Below the pieces are notes generated by a model that saw nothing but the letters and a program-made list of their open reading frames with translations, was not told the origin of the DNA and made no database searches. Source: a virus. From it: a DNA stretch of 44,264 nt. This document shows positions 32,943-39,336 of this stretch, one piece after another (the stretch's first letter is position 1; each line of letters starts with the position of its first letter). Location: IMG/VR virus record IMGVR_UViG_3300048672_001068, positions 1 through 44,264 of that record; one strand, written 5' to 3'. A program made the translations under genes and the position numbers.

Positions 32943-33463
32943 GGGGCATCTCCTGTGGTGCTGGTTGGCTGGTAGTGGTTGTGGTGGCTGGCTGCCGTGG
33001 CTGAAACGTGGCTGGCAATGGCTGCGCACATGCGCGGGTAGTCCGCTGCCGAATACAGGCGGGCTGATTTGTTGCGGTGCTCTGGCTCAAAGCCCAGGCT
33101 CAGTACAAATGCCGCGCTGACCATGAAGCCCAGCCGTGCGCTGATCTGGCCCAGGCTCAGCAGCTCGCCCGGTTTGGCGTGGCTGGCTGGTGTGTGGCCG
33201 TGGTGTGCCAGGTGTGCGGGCGGTGGCGGGGCTGGCGTGGGTGCCTCGCTGGGCATAAGCAGCGGGGCGGCTTGTTGCGCGGCCCGCTGGTGGTGGCGCT
33301 GCATGGCCTTGTCAAAAGCCTCGCTGGCCTGAAAAAACCGGGTGCCCAGGTCCAGCATGCTTTGAATCAGCTCGGCGGGGCTGGCGGTGGCGAAGTGGGC
33401 GGCCAGCTCGTCGGCGGCTGCTGATTCGGCGGTGGCCTGGGTGGTGGCGGCTTCGGTGCTCAT
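32939..33463 (-). CDS. Hypothetical phage protein (174 aa)
   Basis: ATG 33463 overlaps the upstream stop (ATGA). After an Ala/Thr-rich start comes a helical AELIQSMLDLGTRFFQASEA, then a Pro/Ala/His linker. The C-terminal domain LLSLGQISARLGFMVSAAFV with YSAADYPRMCAAIASHV resembles a small winged-helix or phage regulatory domain. Function unknown. Confidence 0.65.
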   Translation of the reverse strand: MSTEAATTQATAESAAADELAAHFATASPAELIQSMLDLGTRFFQASEAFDKAMQRHHQRAAQQAAPLLMPSEAPTPAPPPPAHLAHHGHTPASHAKPGELLSLGQISARLGFMVSAAFVLSLGFEPEHRNKSARLYSAADYPRMCAAIASHVSATAASHHNHYQPTSTTGDAP

Positions 33464-33801
33464 GCTGCCGCCTGCGCAGGCATTGCAAACGCTTTGCTGC
33501 CGTGAAATGCGTACAGGAGGCCGCCATTGCGTTGACACGCTTCGGCTGCTTTCTTGAGGTCGTCGCGAATATGGTGCTGTGCAGAGTAGAGCGCGTAGTA
33601 AGTCGCTTCCTCGTAAATTTTTTGGCTCAGTCGCTCAATTGCCTGAAGCTCGGTGTCCTTGTTGAGCGTGTGTGCTGCCCATGAGTGGGCAATGCTTATT
33701 TGATCCATCATCCCGTAGGTTTGGATTATTTTTGGCAGGGCCGGTGCGCGTGGCTTGCGTGTCTGCCCGGTGCTGCGGGCGGAGGTGTTGGGGGTTGGCA
33801 T
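33460..33801 (-). CDS. Hypothetical phage protein (113 aa)
   Basis: GGAGAAAG precedes ATG 33801. The N-terminus is basic (TSARSTGQTRKPRAPALPK); the rest is helical (LQAIERLSQKIYEEATYYAL). The start lies 28 bases after the T-run of T3, so this five-gene block (33801 to 32146) has no clear promoter of its own. Function unknown. Confidence 0.68.
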   Translation of the reverse strand: MPTPNTSARSTGQTRKPRAPALPKIIQTYGMMDQISIAHSWAAHTLNKDTELQAIERLSQKIYEEATYYALYSAQHHIRDDLKKAAEACQRNGGLLYAFHGSKAFAMPAQAAA

Positions 33802-33829
33802 GGGGCTTTCTCCGGGTGGTGTTTGACCG

Positions 33830-33866
33830 AAAAAAAGCCCACCCAGGTGTGCGCCTGGGCGGGCTG
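33830..33866 (-). terminator. Intrinsic terminator T3, end of the structured RNA
   Basis: Minus strand GCCCGCCCAGG / CCTGGGTGGGC (11 bp with one G-U) around CGCACA, followed by seven T. This is the strongest terminator of the set and closes the unit that begins at the 34.47-kb promoter. Confidence 0.9.
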
Positions 33867-34461
33867 TGAACCCGGCGCATGGGCCGGGCAGGGGGTTTGT
33901 GAAATGAGATGCTGGGTCCGCACGCTGCGGAATTCCAATCGTTGATGCGTGTCCTCGATGCTCTGTACAACCATCAGGGCAGGGGGCCGGGCTTGATTCC
34001 GGCTGTTCGTCCCTTCTGTCGGGTCTTTCGGCATGCCATTGGTCTGCTGGCTGCCGACTGCTGAGGGCTGACCGCCCGCACTTCCTTCAGTGCTGCCCCT
34101 GCCCTGATGGCCCCCGGCTTGTCGCCGGGGCCGTGCCGGGCTTTGACCGGCATCCGGCGGCATGTTGATCACGTTGCCGCTGCGCTGGTGCCCTGTCTCA
34201 GGGCGTGCGTCAATTACCCGCGATTGACCGCTTCGCGTCTGCCGGTGTGTGTGTCGGCAAATCGCACCGGCTTTGCTCCGGGCCTGGTGGCCCTGCAAAG
34301 TGGTGTTTTTCCCGTCTTCTGGCTGCGCATGTGCTGCGCGGCATCAGCCGCCGGGTAGGAGCTGGTCTTCTGGTGCTGACTTGGGTATCCGTGGGTTGTG
34401 AAAGGCCAGCAGGCTGCGGCAAGTCGATGCTGGCCACCCGATGCCGCTTTGTTTGCGGCAT
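33830..34461 (-). ncRNA. Large ornate structured RNA (about 630 nt), possibly GOLLD/ROOL class
   Basis: No frame here looks like a protein, yet the segment is packed with perfect stems. Examples are ATGCCGC/GCGGCAT (34441-34461), GGCCAGCA/TGCTGGCC (34404-34435), GCTGCGCA-type 8-bp stem (34322-34342), and CTTTGC/GCAAAG enclosing GGGCC/GGCCC (34271-34300). Others are GTCAAT/ATTGAC (34209-34228), GCCCTG/CAGGGC (34190-34204), TGCCGG/CCGGCA (34134-34152), CCCCGGC/GCCGGGG (34112-34130), GCCGG/CCGGC (33986-34003), CCGCA/TGCGG (33918-33930) and CCCGGC/GCCGGG (33871-33888). A 15-bp perfect long-range pairing joins 33971-33985 with 34096-34110. It has its own promoter and terminator. Class membership is inference from size, density and phage location. 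Confidence 0.72.
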
Positions 34462-34467
34462 GGGTGC

Positions 34468-34497
34468 ATTATTGCCCAATGGGCATGCAAAAGGCAA
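34468..34497 (-). promoter_or_regulatory. Promoter of the structured RNA with repressor-type operator
   Basis: On the minus strand: -35 TTGCCT (34497-34492), 18-base spacer, -10 AATAAT (34473-34468). CCCATTGGG lies in the spacer directly before the -10. The Cro promoter has the same design. Predicted start is near 34461, at the first hairpin. Confidence 0.72.
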
Positions 34498-34498
34498 G

Positions 34499-34517
34499 AC
34501 CCAAAGGGTAATTATTT
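34499..34517. promoter_or_regulatory. Operator-like palindrome upstream of the RNA promoter
   Basis: GACCCAAAGGGTAATTATT matches GACCCATTGGGTAATAATT at 35418-35436 in 16 of 19 bases. It abuts the -35 of the RNA promoter and may be a second operator. Confidence 0.6.
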
Positions 34518-34528
34518 TTAAAAAGGCG

Positions 34529-34554
34529 AAAAAAAACCGCCACGGTGGGCGGTT
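34529..34554 (-). terminator. Intrinsic terminator T4
   Basis: Minus strand AACCGCC / GGCGGTT around a short loop, followed by TTTTTTTT. It ends the zinc-ribbon membrane gene and insulates the structured RNA promoter. Confidence 0.85.
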
Positions 34555-34581
34555 GGTTGGTTGGGTGATGGGGTTGGCTGG

Positions 34582-34866
34582 TCAGTTGACCCCAAGTGCA
34601 CTGCCGCAGTGCTTGCACTTGCTGGCACTGTTCAGCACGTACTCGCGGCACTCGGGGCAGCGGGTGTGGGTTTTGGCGTTGACCTTGATGGTGATGCTGT
34701 CCAGGTCATCAAGTGACAGGATGAAGGCGAAGGCCACCACGGGGGTGAACAGGATGGAAATGGCAAACCAGATAAAGCCGTTGCGGCCTCGCCTGGTGGC
34801 CAGAAATGAAGCCGCAATGCTGAGCGCAAAGTAGCCGATGATCGATTCAAACAACAGAAATTGCAC
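34582..34866 (-). CDS. Membrane protein with C-terminal zinc ribbon (94 aa)
   Basis: GTG 34866 has AGGAGGA just upstream. Two membrane segments (IIGYFALSIAASFLA, GFIWFAISILFTPVVAFAFI) are followed by a cytoplasmic zinc ribbon (CPECREYV and CKHCGSA). It lies directly downstream of the repressor in the same direction, the place where lambda-type phages put lysogeny-expressed genes, so exclusion of other phages is possible. That role is inference. Confidence 0.75.
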   Translation of the reverse strand: MQFLLFESIIGYFALSIAASFLATRRGRNGFIWFAISILFTPVVAFAFILSLDDLDSITIKVNAKTHTRCPECREYVLNSASKCKHCGSALGVN

Positions 34867-34957
34867 GTTTCCTCCTGGGGTGGTTGTTATGGTCTGGAAA
34901 TTCTATGGTCTGCGAAACGGGATGATCACGGCCCGGCTTGCGCTTGGCTCTGTCTGA

Positions 34958-35368
34958 TCAGTGCTGGGGCTGGCCGGTGGTTCCGTTGGCTTGGGCTGGT
35001 TGCGCAAGCGCATCTAGCAAGCGCACTGCGGTAGCCCACTGGTCAGGGGGTAATGCCTCCATCAGCTGCATGGCCCTGGTGCGGGGGTCATCTTCGCCGT
35101 GCAGCTCGGCGTAGGTCAGTGGGGTGTCCATCCAGCCGTTTGGCAGGCTGAGTGCATGCTCAATTTCGCGGGCCATTGGTGACCCCATCAAAAAAGTTTT
35201 CCCCTCGCGGTCTGTCCGTGCGTTTTGATTTTTGATGCGGCTCAGGCGCGAGTCTGTGCGCGGGTATCCGATTGCTTCGTTCAGCTCAGCAAAAGACCCG
35301 TATTTTTTCAGCAGCAGCTCCAGCTTTTCGCGGCGTGTTTCGTCGATTGTTTTCACCCCAAGAATCAT
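34958..35368 (-). CDS. Phage repressor (CI-type HTH protein)
   Basis: A 136-aa DNA-binding protein. KTIDETRREKLELLLKKYGS, FAELNEAIGYPRTDSRLSRI and the wing-like KNQNARTDREGKTFLMGS make up a helix-turn-helix domain typical of phage repressors. The C-terminal part is helical (EDDPRTRAMQLMEALPPDQW) and lacks a LexA-like Ser/Lys protease domain, so RecA-driven self-cleavage is not expected. I place the start at ATG 35368, below the operators. A longer frame to 35455 would run through the Cro promoter. It is divergent from cro. Confidence 0.78.
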   Translation of the reverse strand: MILGVKTIDETRREKLELLLKKYGSFAELNEAIGYPRTDSRLSRIKNQNARTDREGKTFLMGSPMAREIEHALSLPNGWMDTPLTYAELHGEDDPRTRAMQLMEALPPDQWATAVRLLDALAQPAQANGTTGQPQH

Positions 35369-35396
35369 GTCTGGAGGCTGAAAAAAGCAAAATTTT

Positions 35397-35434
35397 CCAT
35401 TGGGTTTGTCTTTGCCGACCCATTGGGTAATAAT
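35397..35434 (+). promoter_or_regulatory. Cro (PR-type) promoter with tandem operators
   Basis: -35 TTGTCT (35406-35411), 17-base spacer, -10 AATAAT (35429-35434). CCATTGGG occurs at 35397-35404 and CCCATTGGG at 35419-35427, 23 bases apart, so on the same DNA face at about two turns. The predicted +1 is near 35441, one base before the cro ATG. Confidence 0.75.
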
Positions 35435-35441
35435 TGGAGGC

Positions 35442-35741
35442 ATGATCAAACTCAAGTTATGGCTGAAGGGTGAACGGGGCAGGGCAGCGGCATTGGCCGA
35501 GCGCCTTGATGTTCATCCGCCGTTCATCACAAAAATTGCCAACGGCAAAAAGCCCATCCCCGTTGGAAAGATGTACCAGATCGAGTGCTTCACAGGTGGC
35601 GCAGTCACCCGCCGTGACATGCACCCCGAGTCCCCCGAGCTGATTTGGCCCGATCTCGCGGTGCGTGAATTGAATGCACAAAATCTGCCTTCTGCGCTTG
35701 CCGCAAAAGCGCATGATGCTACCAAAACTGAGGCGGCCTGA
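35442..35741 (+). CDS. cro: Cro-like repressor
   Basis: A 99-aa HTH protein: LKGERGRAAALAERLDVHPP then FITKIANGKKPIPVGKMYQI, the YdaS/Cro pattern in which the GKKPIP loop precedes the last helix. It is divergent from the CI-type repressor and heads the rightward early operon. GGAGG is only one base from the ATG, too close to act as a ribosome site. With +1 near 35441 the mRNA may be leaderless. Its last codons contain copy d of the 19-bp dyad. Confidence 0.82.
   Translation: MIKLKLWLKGERGRAAALAERLDVHPPFITKIANGKKPIPVGKMYQIECFTGGAVTRRDMHPESPELIWPDLAVRELNAQNLPSALAAKAHDATKTEAA
35694..35712. promoter_or_regulatory. 19-bp dyad, copy d
   Basis: GCGCTT - GCCGCAA - AAGCGC inside the end of cro, 30 bases upstream of the next ATG. 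It matches the minus-strand copy at 30596 in 17 of 19 bases. Confidence 0.6.
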
Positions 35742-35742
35742 T

Positions 35743-35970
35743 ATGGCAGACCACAACATCCGCGTGGTCACGCTGCTGACCGGCGACGAATACCTGGCCA
35801 TGCAGCACATGGCTGATTCAGACGGCCTGAGCGATTCGGCATTCATTCGCACTCTCCTGAAGAGGGAGGCCCGAAACCGGGCCTTTGCCCAAGTGTCCGA
35901 GCGTGCCCGCCTGGATGCCAGTGCCGAACCTGCACAACTTGTGCGCACCCCTTCCATGGGGGGTGCATGA
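35743..35970 (+). CDS. Ribbon-helix-helix regulatory protein (75 aa)
   Basis: NIRVVTLLTGDEYLAMQHMA and LSDSAFIRTLLKREARNRAF give the strand-helix-helix order of Arc/MetJ-type regulators. It starts one base after the cro stop. In the position of lambda cII, it may be a second transcription regulator of the switch. The 19-bp dyad family is a candidate target (inference). Confidence 0.72.
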   Translation: MADHNIRVVTLLTGDEYLAMQHMADSDGLSDSAFIRTLLKREARNRAFAQVSERARLDASAEPAQLVRTPSMGGA

Positions 35971-36689
35971 GTATTCCGGAGCAAAAAGTGAAATCCCGCA
36001 TGGGCCGCCCGCAGGGCTCAGTGCGGGCTGCGGTGGCCGATGCGCTGGCCAGCGGCGTGGTGGGTGGGCTGGATGTGCTGGCCCAGCACACGGGTTTTCC
36101 ACCGGCCTGCGTGCGGGTGGCCGTCAAAAGCATGTTGCGCGGTGGCAGTGTGGCCCCGGCTGGCAGTGTGCGCCGCGCTGGCCGTGGGCGGCCTGGTGCG
36201 CTGTATGCCTGGGCGCAGCGGGCCGATGCCCAGGCAGGGGCCCCAAGCGGCGCGGCGCTTTTGATGGCGCATGTGTCTGCCGCGTGGCGGGCTGCGCCTT
36301 TCGATCTCTGCCTTTCTTCATCGTCATCTCAAGGGGTTTATCCCATGTCAGCAGCCATTGCGGTGCAAAGCACCAGCGTCGATGCCTACCACGCCCAGGG
36401 CCACAAGGGGCGCAACAAGCGGTTTCAGCAGATCATCGATGTGTTGCGCAATGCCTGGGTGCATGAGCGCATTGCCAACCTCACGGCCACCGAGCTGGTT
36501 GACCGCCTCCAGCGCAGCTACCCCGATGTGGGCTGGCACCCCGGCAACGTGTCGGCCCGCCTGAATGAGATGGTGACCGCCCAGCTGGTGCGGCGGTGTG
36601 AAACCCCGCGTTTGTGCAGCGTGAGCAAAAGCGGGCGGCTGTGCAAGCCGGTGATGCTGGTTGCCAAGCAAGAAAGGCTGGTGGCGTGA
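35967..36689 (+). CDS. Double winged-helix protein (240 aa)
   Basis: It overlaps the previous stop (ATGA). Residues 10-80 form a first winged helix (RMGRPQGSVRAAVADAL, VLAQHTGFPPACVRVAVKSM). Residues 140-220 form a second (RFQQIIDVLRNAWVHERIA, LVDRLQRSYPDVGWHPGNVS, RLNEMVTAQLVRR). A linker joins them. An internal ATG at 36345 has AAGGGG at 36331-36336, so the second domain may also be made alone. Its position just before the replication gene suggests replication or early regulation. Confidence 0.7.
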   Translation: MSIPEQKVKSRMGRPQGSVRAAVADALASGVVGGLDVLAQHTGFPPACVRVAVKSMLRGGSVAPAGSVRRAGRGRPGALYAWAQRADAQAGAPSGAALLMAHVSAAWRAAPFDLCLSSSSSQGVYPMSAAIAVQSTSVDAYHAQGHKGRNKRFQQIIDVLRNAWVHERIANLTATELVDRLQRSYPDVGWHPGNVSARLNEMVTAQLVRRCETPRLCSVSKSGRLCKPVMLVAKQERLVA

Positions 36690-38179
36690 TGTCGGCTGAC
36701 TGGATCAAGATGCGCTGCAACCTGTGGGATGACCCGCGCATTGCCCGCGTGTGCGACGAAACCGAGCAGACTGAGGCTGCTGTGGTGGGTGCGGTGTACT
36801 GGCTGTGGGCCACGGCTGACCAGCATTCCGTGGATGGCTTCATGCCTGGCCTGAGCTTGCGCCAGATTGACCGCAAAACGGGCGTGCCCGGCTTTGCCCA
36901 GGCGATGAGCGCCATCGGCTGGATCACGGCTCAGCCGGATGGTGTGGTGATCGAGCGGTTTGATGAACACAACGGTGCCAGCGCCAAAAAGCGGGCGCTG
37001 ACGGCCCGCCGTGTGGCCAAGCACCACGCCGCTGGCCGTGGTGGTGCCGGTGATGGTGCGGGCGGCACTGGCGGCCCCGTTGGTCGGGGTGGTTTGTCCG
37101 CTGGGCCGGGCTTCGATATCTGCAATGGTGGCTTTGAGGGTGCTTCGGTGCCTTCTTCTGTGGCCGGTGGTGGCATGGCCGGGCAGGTGGGCGGTGCGCC
37201 GTCGGCCTTTGATGCGCTTCCGCTGGTTCCACCTGCTGTGGTGTCTGGCCGCTGGCTGGCCCCGGCCCCGGTGGTGCCTGCTGTGGTGGTGGCAACGCCT
37301 GCGCCCGCATCTGCACCGGCACCCGTGCCAGCGCCCACACCGGCTTCTTCCCCTGTGCCTGTGGCCACTGCTGTGGATGGCGCTCCTGTGGATAAGCCTG
37401 TTTCTAGGTTTGATTCTGTGGATAACATGTGTGTAACCACTGATTCGGCATGCACTAACGCTGTGAGCGTTAGTTGTGCGTTACCTAGAGAAAGAGAAAG
37501 AATAAGAGAAAGAGAAGAACCATCGTCGTCGTCGCCTTTCCCGCGTACACATGGGCGCGTGTGCGAGGGGGCTGCCAACGACGACGACGAAGGTGATGAT
37601 TTTTTGCCAAAAAGCCGGGATGCGTGGGCACGGATTTTGTCAAAAATGGCTGGTTCTGCTTTTGCAGTTAGCCATAGGTTTGCTACTATTTCTGATAACT
37701 GGATTGGTGCAGGTGTGTCGGTGGGGGAGATGCGGGGGTTGGTGGACGCTGCGCAGCGGTCTGCCGGTGGCCCCATCGGCTACATGCCGGGATACGTCGA
37801 GGCGATGCGCTGCGCTCGGTTGGCTTCGCCATCCGTTGCCATTGCCGATTTGGTGCCGCCAGGTTCTGGCATGGTCGCCGTGATAGCCGCTGGCGGGGTG
37901 GTCGTGGGCGTTGGTGACGATGCGCCGCCACCCCGCCGCCCCGCCAACCCTGCCGACGTGGCCCGCATGACGGTGCCGGGCAGGCCGGGGCGTGACCCGG
38001 TGCTGGTGGCCATCGACCGTGACGCGGCCAGGGCTGTCCCTCCCCCTGCGGCGGTGCGGGAGCGGCTGGCAGTCATCAGGACGCAGATGGCCGATGGGGA
38101 TCGTGCCCGCCGCCGTGGCGGCGTGGCTTTCCGTGGTATGCGCGGCATTGGCGAGCTGTTGGCCGGGGGTGCGCAGTGA
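36689..38179 (+). CDS. Replication initiation protein (gpO/DnaT-like)
   Basis: A 496-aa protein starting by TGATG overlap. Residues 1-100 are a winged-helix domain of phage replication proteins (ADWIKMRCNLWDDPRIARVC, LSLRQIDRKTGVPGFAQAM). A long Pro/Ala/Val linker follows (about 120-275). The DnaT-like part holds SRDAWARILSKMAGSAF, FATISDNWIGAGVSVGEMRG and IGYMPGYVEAMRCARL. An AT-richer stretch with DnaA boxes at 37387-37520 lies in the linker, as the origin lies inside lambda gene O. It probably loads host helicase; no phage helicase is seen. Confidence 0.8.
   Translation: MSADWIKMRCNLWDDPRIARVCDETEQTEAAVVGAVYWLWATADQHSVDGFMPGLSLRQIDRKTGVPGFAQAMSAIGWITAQPDGVVIERFDEHNGASAKKRALTARRVAKHHAAGRGGAGDGAGGTGGPVGRGGLSAGPGFDICNGGFEGASVPSSVAGGGMAGQVGGAPSAFDALPLVPPAVVSGRWLAPAPVVPAVVVATPAPASAPAPVPAPTPASSPVPVATAVDGAPVDKPVSRFDSVDNMCVTTDSACTNAVSVSCALPRERERIREREEPSSSSPFPRTHGRVCEGAANDDDEGDDFLPKSRDAWARILSKMAGSAFAVSHRFATISDNWIGAGVSVGEMRGLVDAAQRSAGGPIGYMPGYVEAMRCARLASPSVAIADLVPPGSGMVAVIAAGGVVVGVGDDAPPPRRPANPADVARMTVPGRPGRDPVLVAIDRDAARAVPPPAAVRERLAVIRTQMADGDRARRRGGVAFRGMRGIGELLAGGAQ
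37387..37520. other. Candidate replication origin inside the replication gene
   Basis: Two perfect DnaA boxes (TGTGGATAA at 37387-37395 and 37417-37425, 30 bp apart) are followed by a perfect 9-bp dyad ACTAACGCT-GTG-AGCGTTAGT (37454-37474) and a purine-rich GAGAAAGA repeat tract (37488-37518). The segment is far less GC-rich than the gene around it. Confidence 0.72.
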
Positions 38180-38412
38180 GCGGCGGTCGCACTGGCCGTG
38201 CGTGGGCCGTGGTGATTCTGGCTCGCGTGCTGGGCGATGGCTGCAATGCGTTTGTGCCCAACCCTGCGGGCGTGGTTCAGTTGCCGTGCCGGTACGCTGT
38301 GCAGTCGGCGCTGGATGCGTTGGGCATTGAGTCGCTGGACCGTGTGTTGCGGCACCCTGGTTTCGGGCCATCGGTACGGGAAATTTTGGTCGCGCACGGA
38401 GGCACGGTATGA
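38176..38412 (+). CDS. Hypothetical early protein (78 aa)
   Basis: GTG start overlapping the replication gene stop (GTGA). Contains AWAVVILARVLGDGCNAFVP and YAVQSALDALGIESLDRVLR. The pattern is that of a small helical protein. Function unknown; expressed with the replication gene. Confidence 0.65.
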   Translation: MSGGRTGRAWAVVILARVLGDGCNAFVPNPAGVVQLPCRYAVQSALDALGIESLDRVLRHPGFGPSVREILVAHGGTV

Positions 38413-38594
38413 CACCGCAGCAGTACAGCGCGGCCAAGAGCCTGCTGCGCACCGTCAACGGCGGCACGGACATTGGCGCATGGGCGCGTGGAATTACAGG
38501 CCGGGCCGACAAGGGGCTGCCGGTCAATCGGGATGATCTGGCCGTTGCTCGTGAGCTGCTGACCATGACCAAAAAAATCAACAGAAAAAAGTGA
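38409..38594 (+). CDS. Hypothetical early protein (61 aa)
   Basis: Overlaps the previous stop (ATGA) and the next start (GTGA). Helical and basic, ending in LTMTKKINRKK. Function unknown; the tight overlaps support it being real. Confidence 0.65.
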   Translation: MTPQQYSAAKSLLRTVNGGTDIGAWARGITGRADKGLPVNRDDLAVARELLTMTKKINRKK

Positions 38595-38833
38595 GCACAG
38601 AAGAAGCATGCCAGCTTTGCAAATCATCAAAACAACCATGGCCGCCTGGGGTGTGCCAGCCAGCGGGCCGGGTCAGAATGCAGTGCCTGGGGTGCTGCGC
38701 ACGCCTGGTGCTGAGTGCCCGCCCCAGCAAACATCTGGCCAATTGCATGCTGGAGCGCATAGCCGGGTACAGGGGCGCTCCGTCTCGGGCCGATGTGCTG
38801 GCCGCAGTGGCGGAAATCCTGGCAAGGTCTTGA
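38591..38833 (+). CDS. Small Cys-rich protein (80 aa)
   Basis: GTG start overlapping the previous stop (GTGA). CQLCKSS and CLGCCARL give a zinc-finger-like Cys pattern with a further CQP between. LERIAGYRGAPSRADVLAAV is a C-terminal helix. It is the last gene of the rightward early operon; the first 33-bp repeat overlaps its end. Function unknown. Confidence 0.65.
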   Translation: MSTEEACQLCKSSKQPWPPGVCQPAGRVRMQCLGCCARLVLSARPSKHLANCMLERIAGYRGAPSRADVLAAVAEILARS

Positions 38834-38913
38834 GCGAGTGCGTGTAGCTGGCGGCCAAGGTCTTGAGCGGGTTGGTGTAGTCCAGCCTCAAGGTCTTGAG
38901 CGGGTGCGTGTAG
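38823..38913. repeat. Three 25-bp tandem repeats with 33-bp period
   Basis: Copies at 38823-38847, 38856-38880 and 38889-38913 start CAAGGTCTTGAGCG and end GTGTAG. Copies differ at one to three bases, and the 8-base spacers differ completely. A 33-bp period is about three helical turns, as in iteron arrays. Because 33 is a multiple of three, frames on both strands show an 11-residue repeat, but no frame here has support as a gene. Confidence 0.88.
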
Positions 38914-39072
38914 TCGGCAGTACGTGCGGCTGGTACTCCCCCTGGGTGGGCCGCTTTTCGGGGTGTACCCACTGCATTTTGAAGGGGTGGGGTGGCATAC
39001 CCCCTGCCTTTTGGCCTTCCGCCATGCCCGCCGTGGGTGGGTTTTGGCTGGTTTTCTGGGTGGCCGTAGAGT
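38914..39072. other. Convergent intergenic region
   Basis: Lies between the end of the rightward operon and the end of the leftward 39073 gene. GGGGT-GGCAT-ACCCC (38989-39003) followed by CTGCCTTTT is a weak terminator candidate. GTACTCCCCCTGGG (38933-38946) resembles GTACTCCCAGGGG at the right end of the window. Nothing else is seen. Confidence 0.45.
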
Positions 39073-39336
39073 TCACTCGTCTGGATGTTGGATGGCTGGA
39101 TCTGCATTGTTGATCCCATCCTGTTTTATTTGATTTGTTGCGTGCGGCCACGGCTCCAGTCCGGCAGCCCGAGCGGCGCAGGCCAGCGCGGTGCGCATGT
39201 CAATCTTGACTTCGCCGCGCTCATGGCGTGAGTACACCTGCTGTGTGATGCCCAGCTTGTCTGCAGCCTCGGTTTGAGTCCAATCCATGTGTGTGCGCCA
39301 GGCGCGCATGTCAGCTGGTGTCATCGCAGCACTCAT
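39073..39336 (-). CDS. XRE-family HTH regulator (87 aa)
   Basis: ATG 39336 overlaps the upstream stop (ATGA). MRAWRTHMDWTQTEAADKLG and ITQQVYSRHERGEVKI are a clear Cro/C1-type helix-turn-helix. It likely regulates the leftward right-arm genes. A ten- to twenty-residue C-terminal tail is non-conserved-looking. Confidence 0.8.
   Translation of the reverse strand: MSAAMTPADMRAWRTHMDWTQTEAADKLGITQQVYSRHERGEVKIDMRTALACAARAAGLEPWPHATNQIKQDGINNADPAIQHPDE

Noticed and set aside
33726-34298. 190-aa minus-strand frame through the structured region.
   Set aside because: It runs straight through terminator T3 and into another gene; no ribosome site and non-protein-like composition. The RNA reading explains the stems better.
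38823-38913. CRISPR array.
   Set aside because: Only three repeats, spacers of 8 bases, no cas genes, and the first copy overlaps a gene.
38673-39119. 148-aa minus-strand frame with an 11-residue repeat.
   Set aside because: The repeat is a by-product of the 33-bp DNA period, visible on both strands; the frame is antisense to a gene with GTGA coupling.
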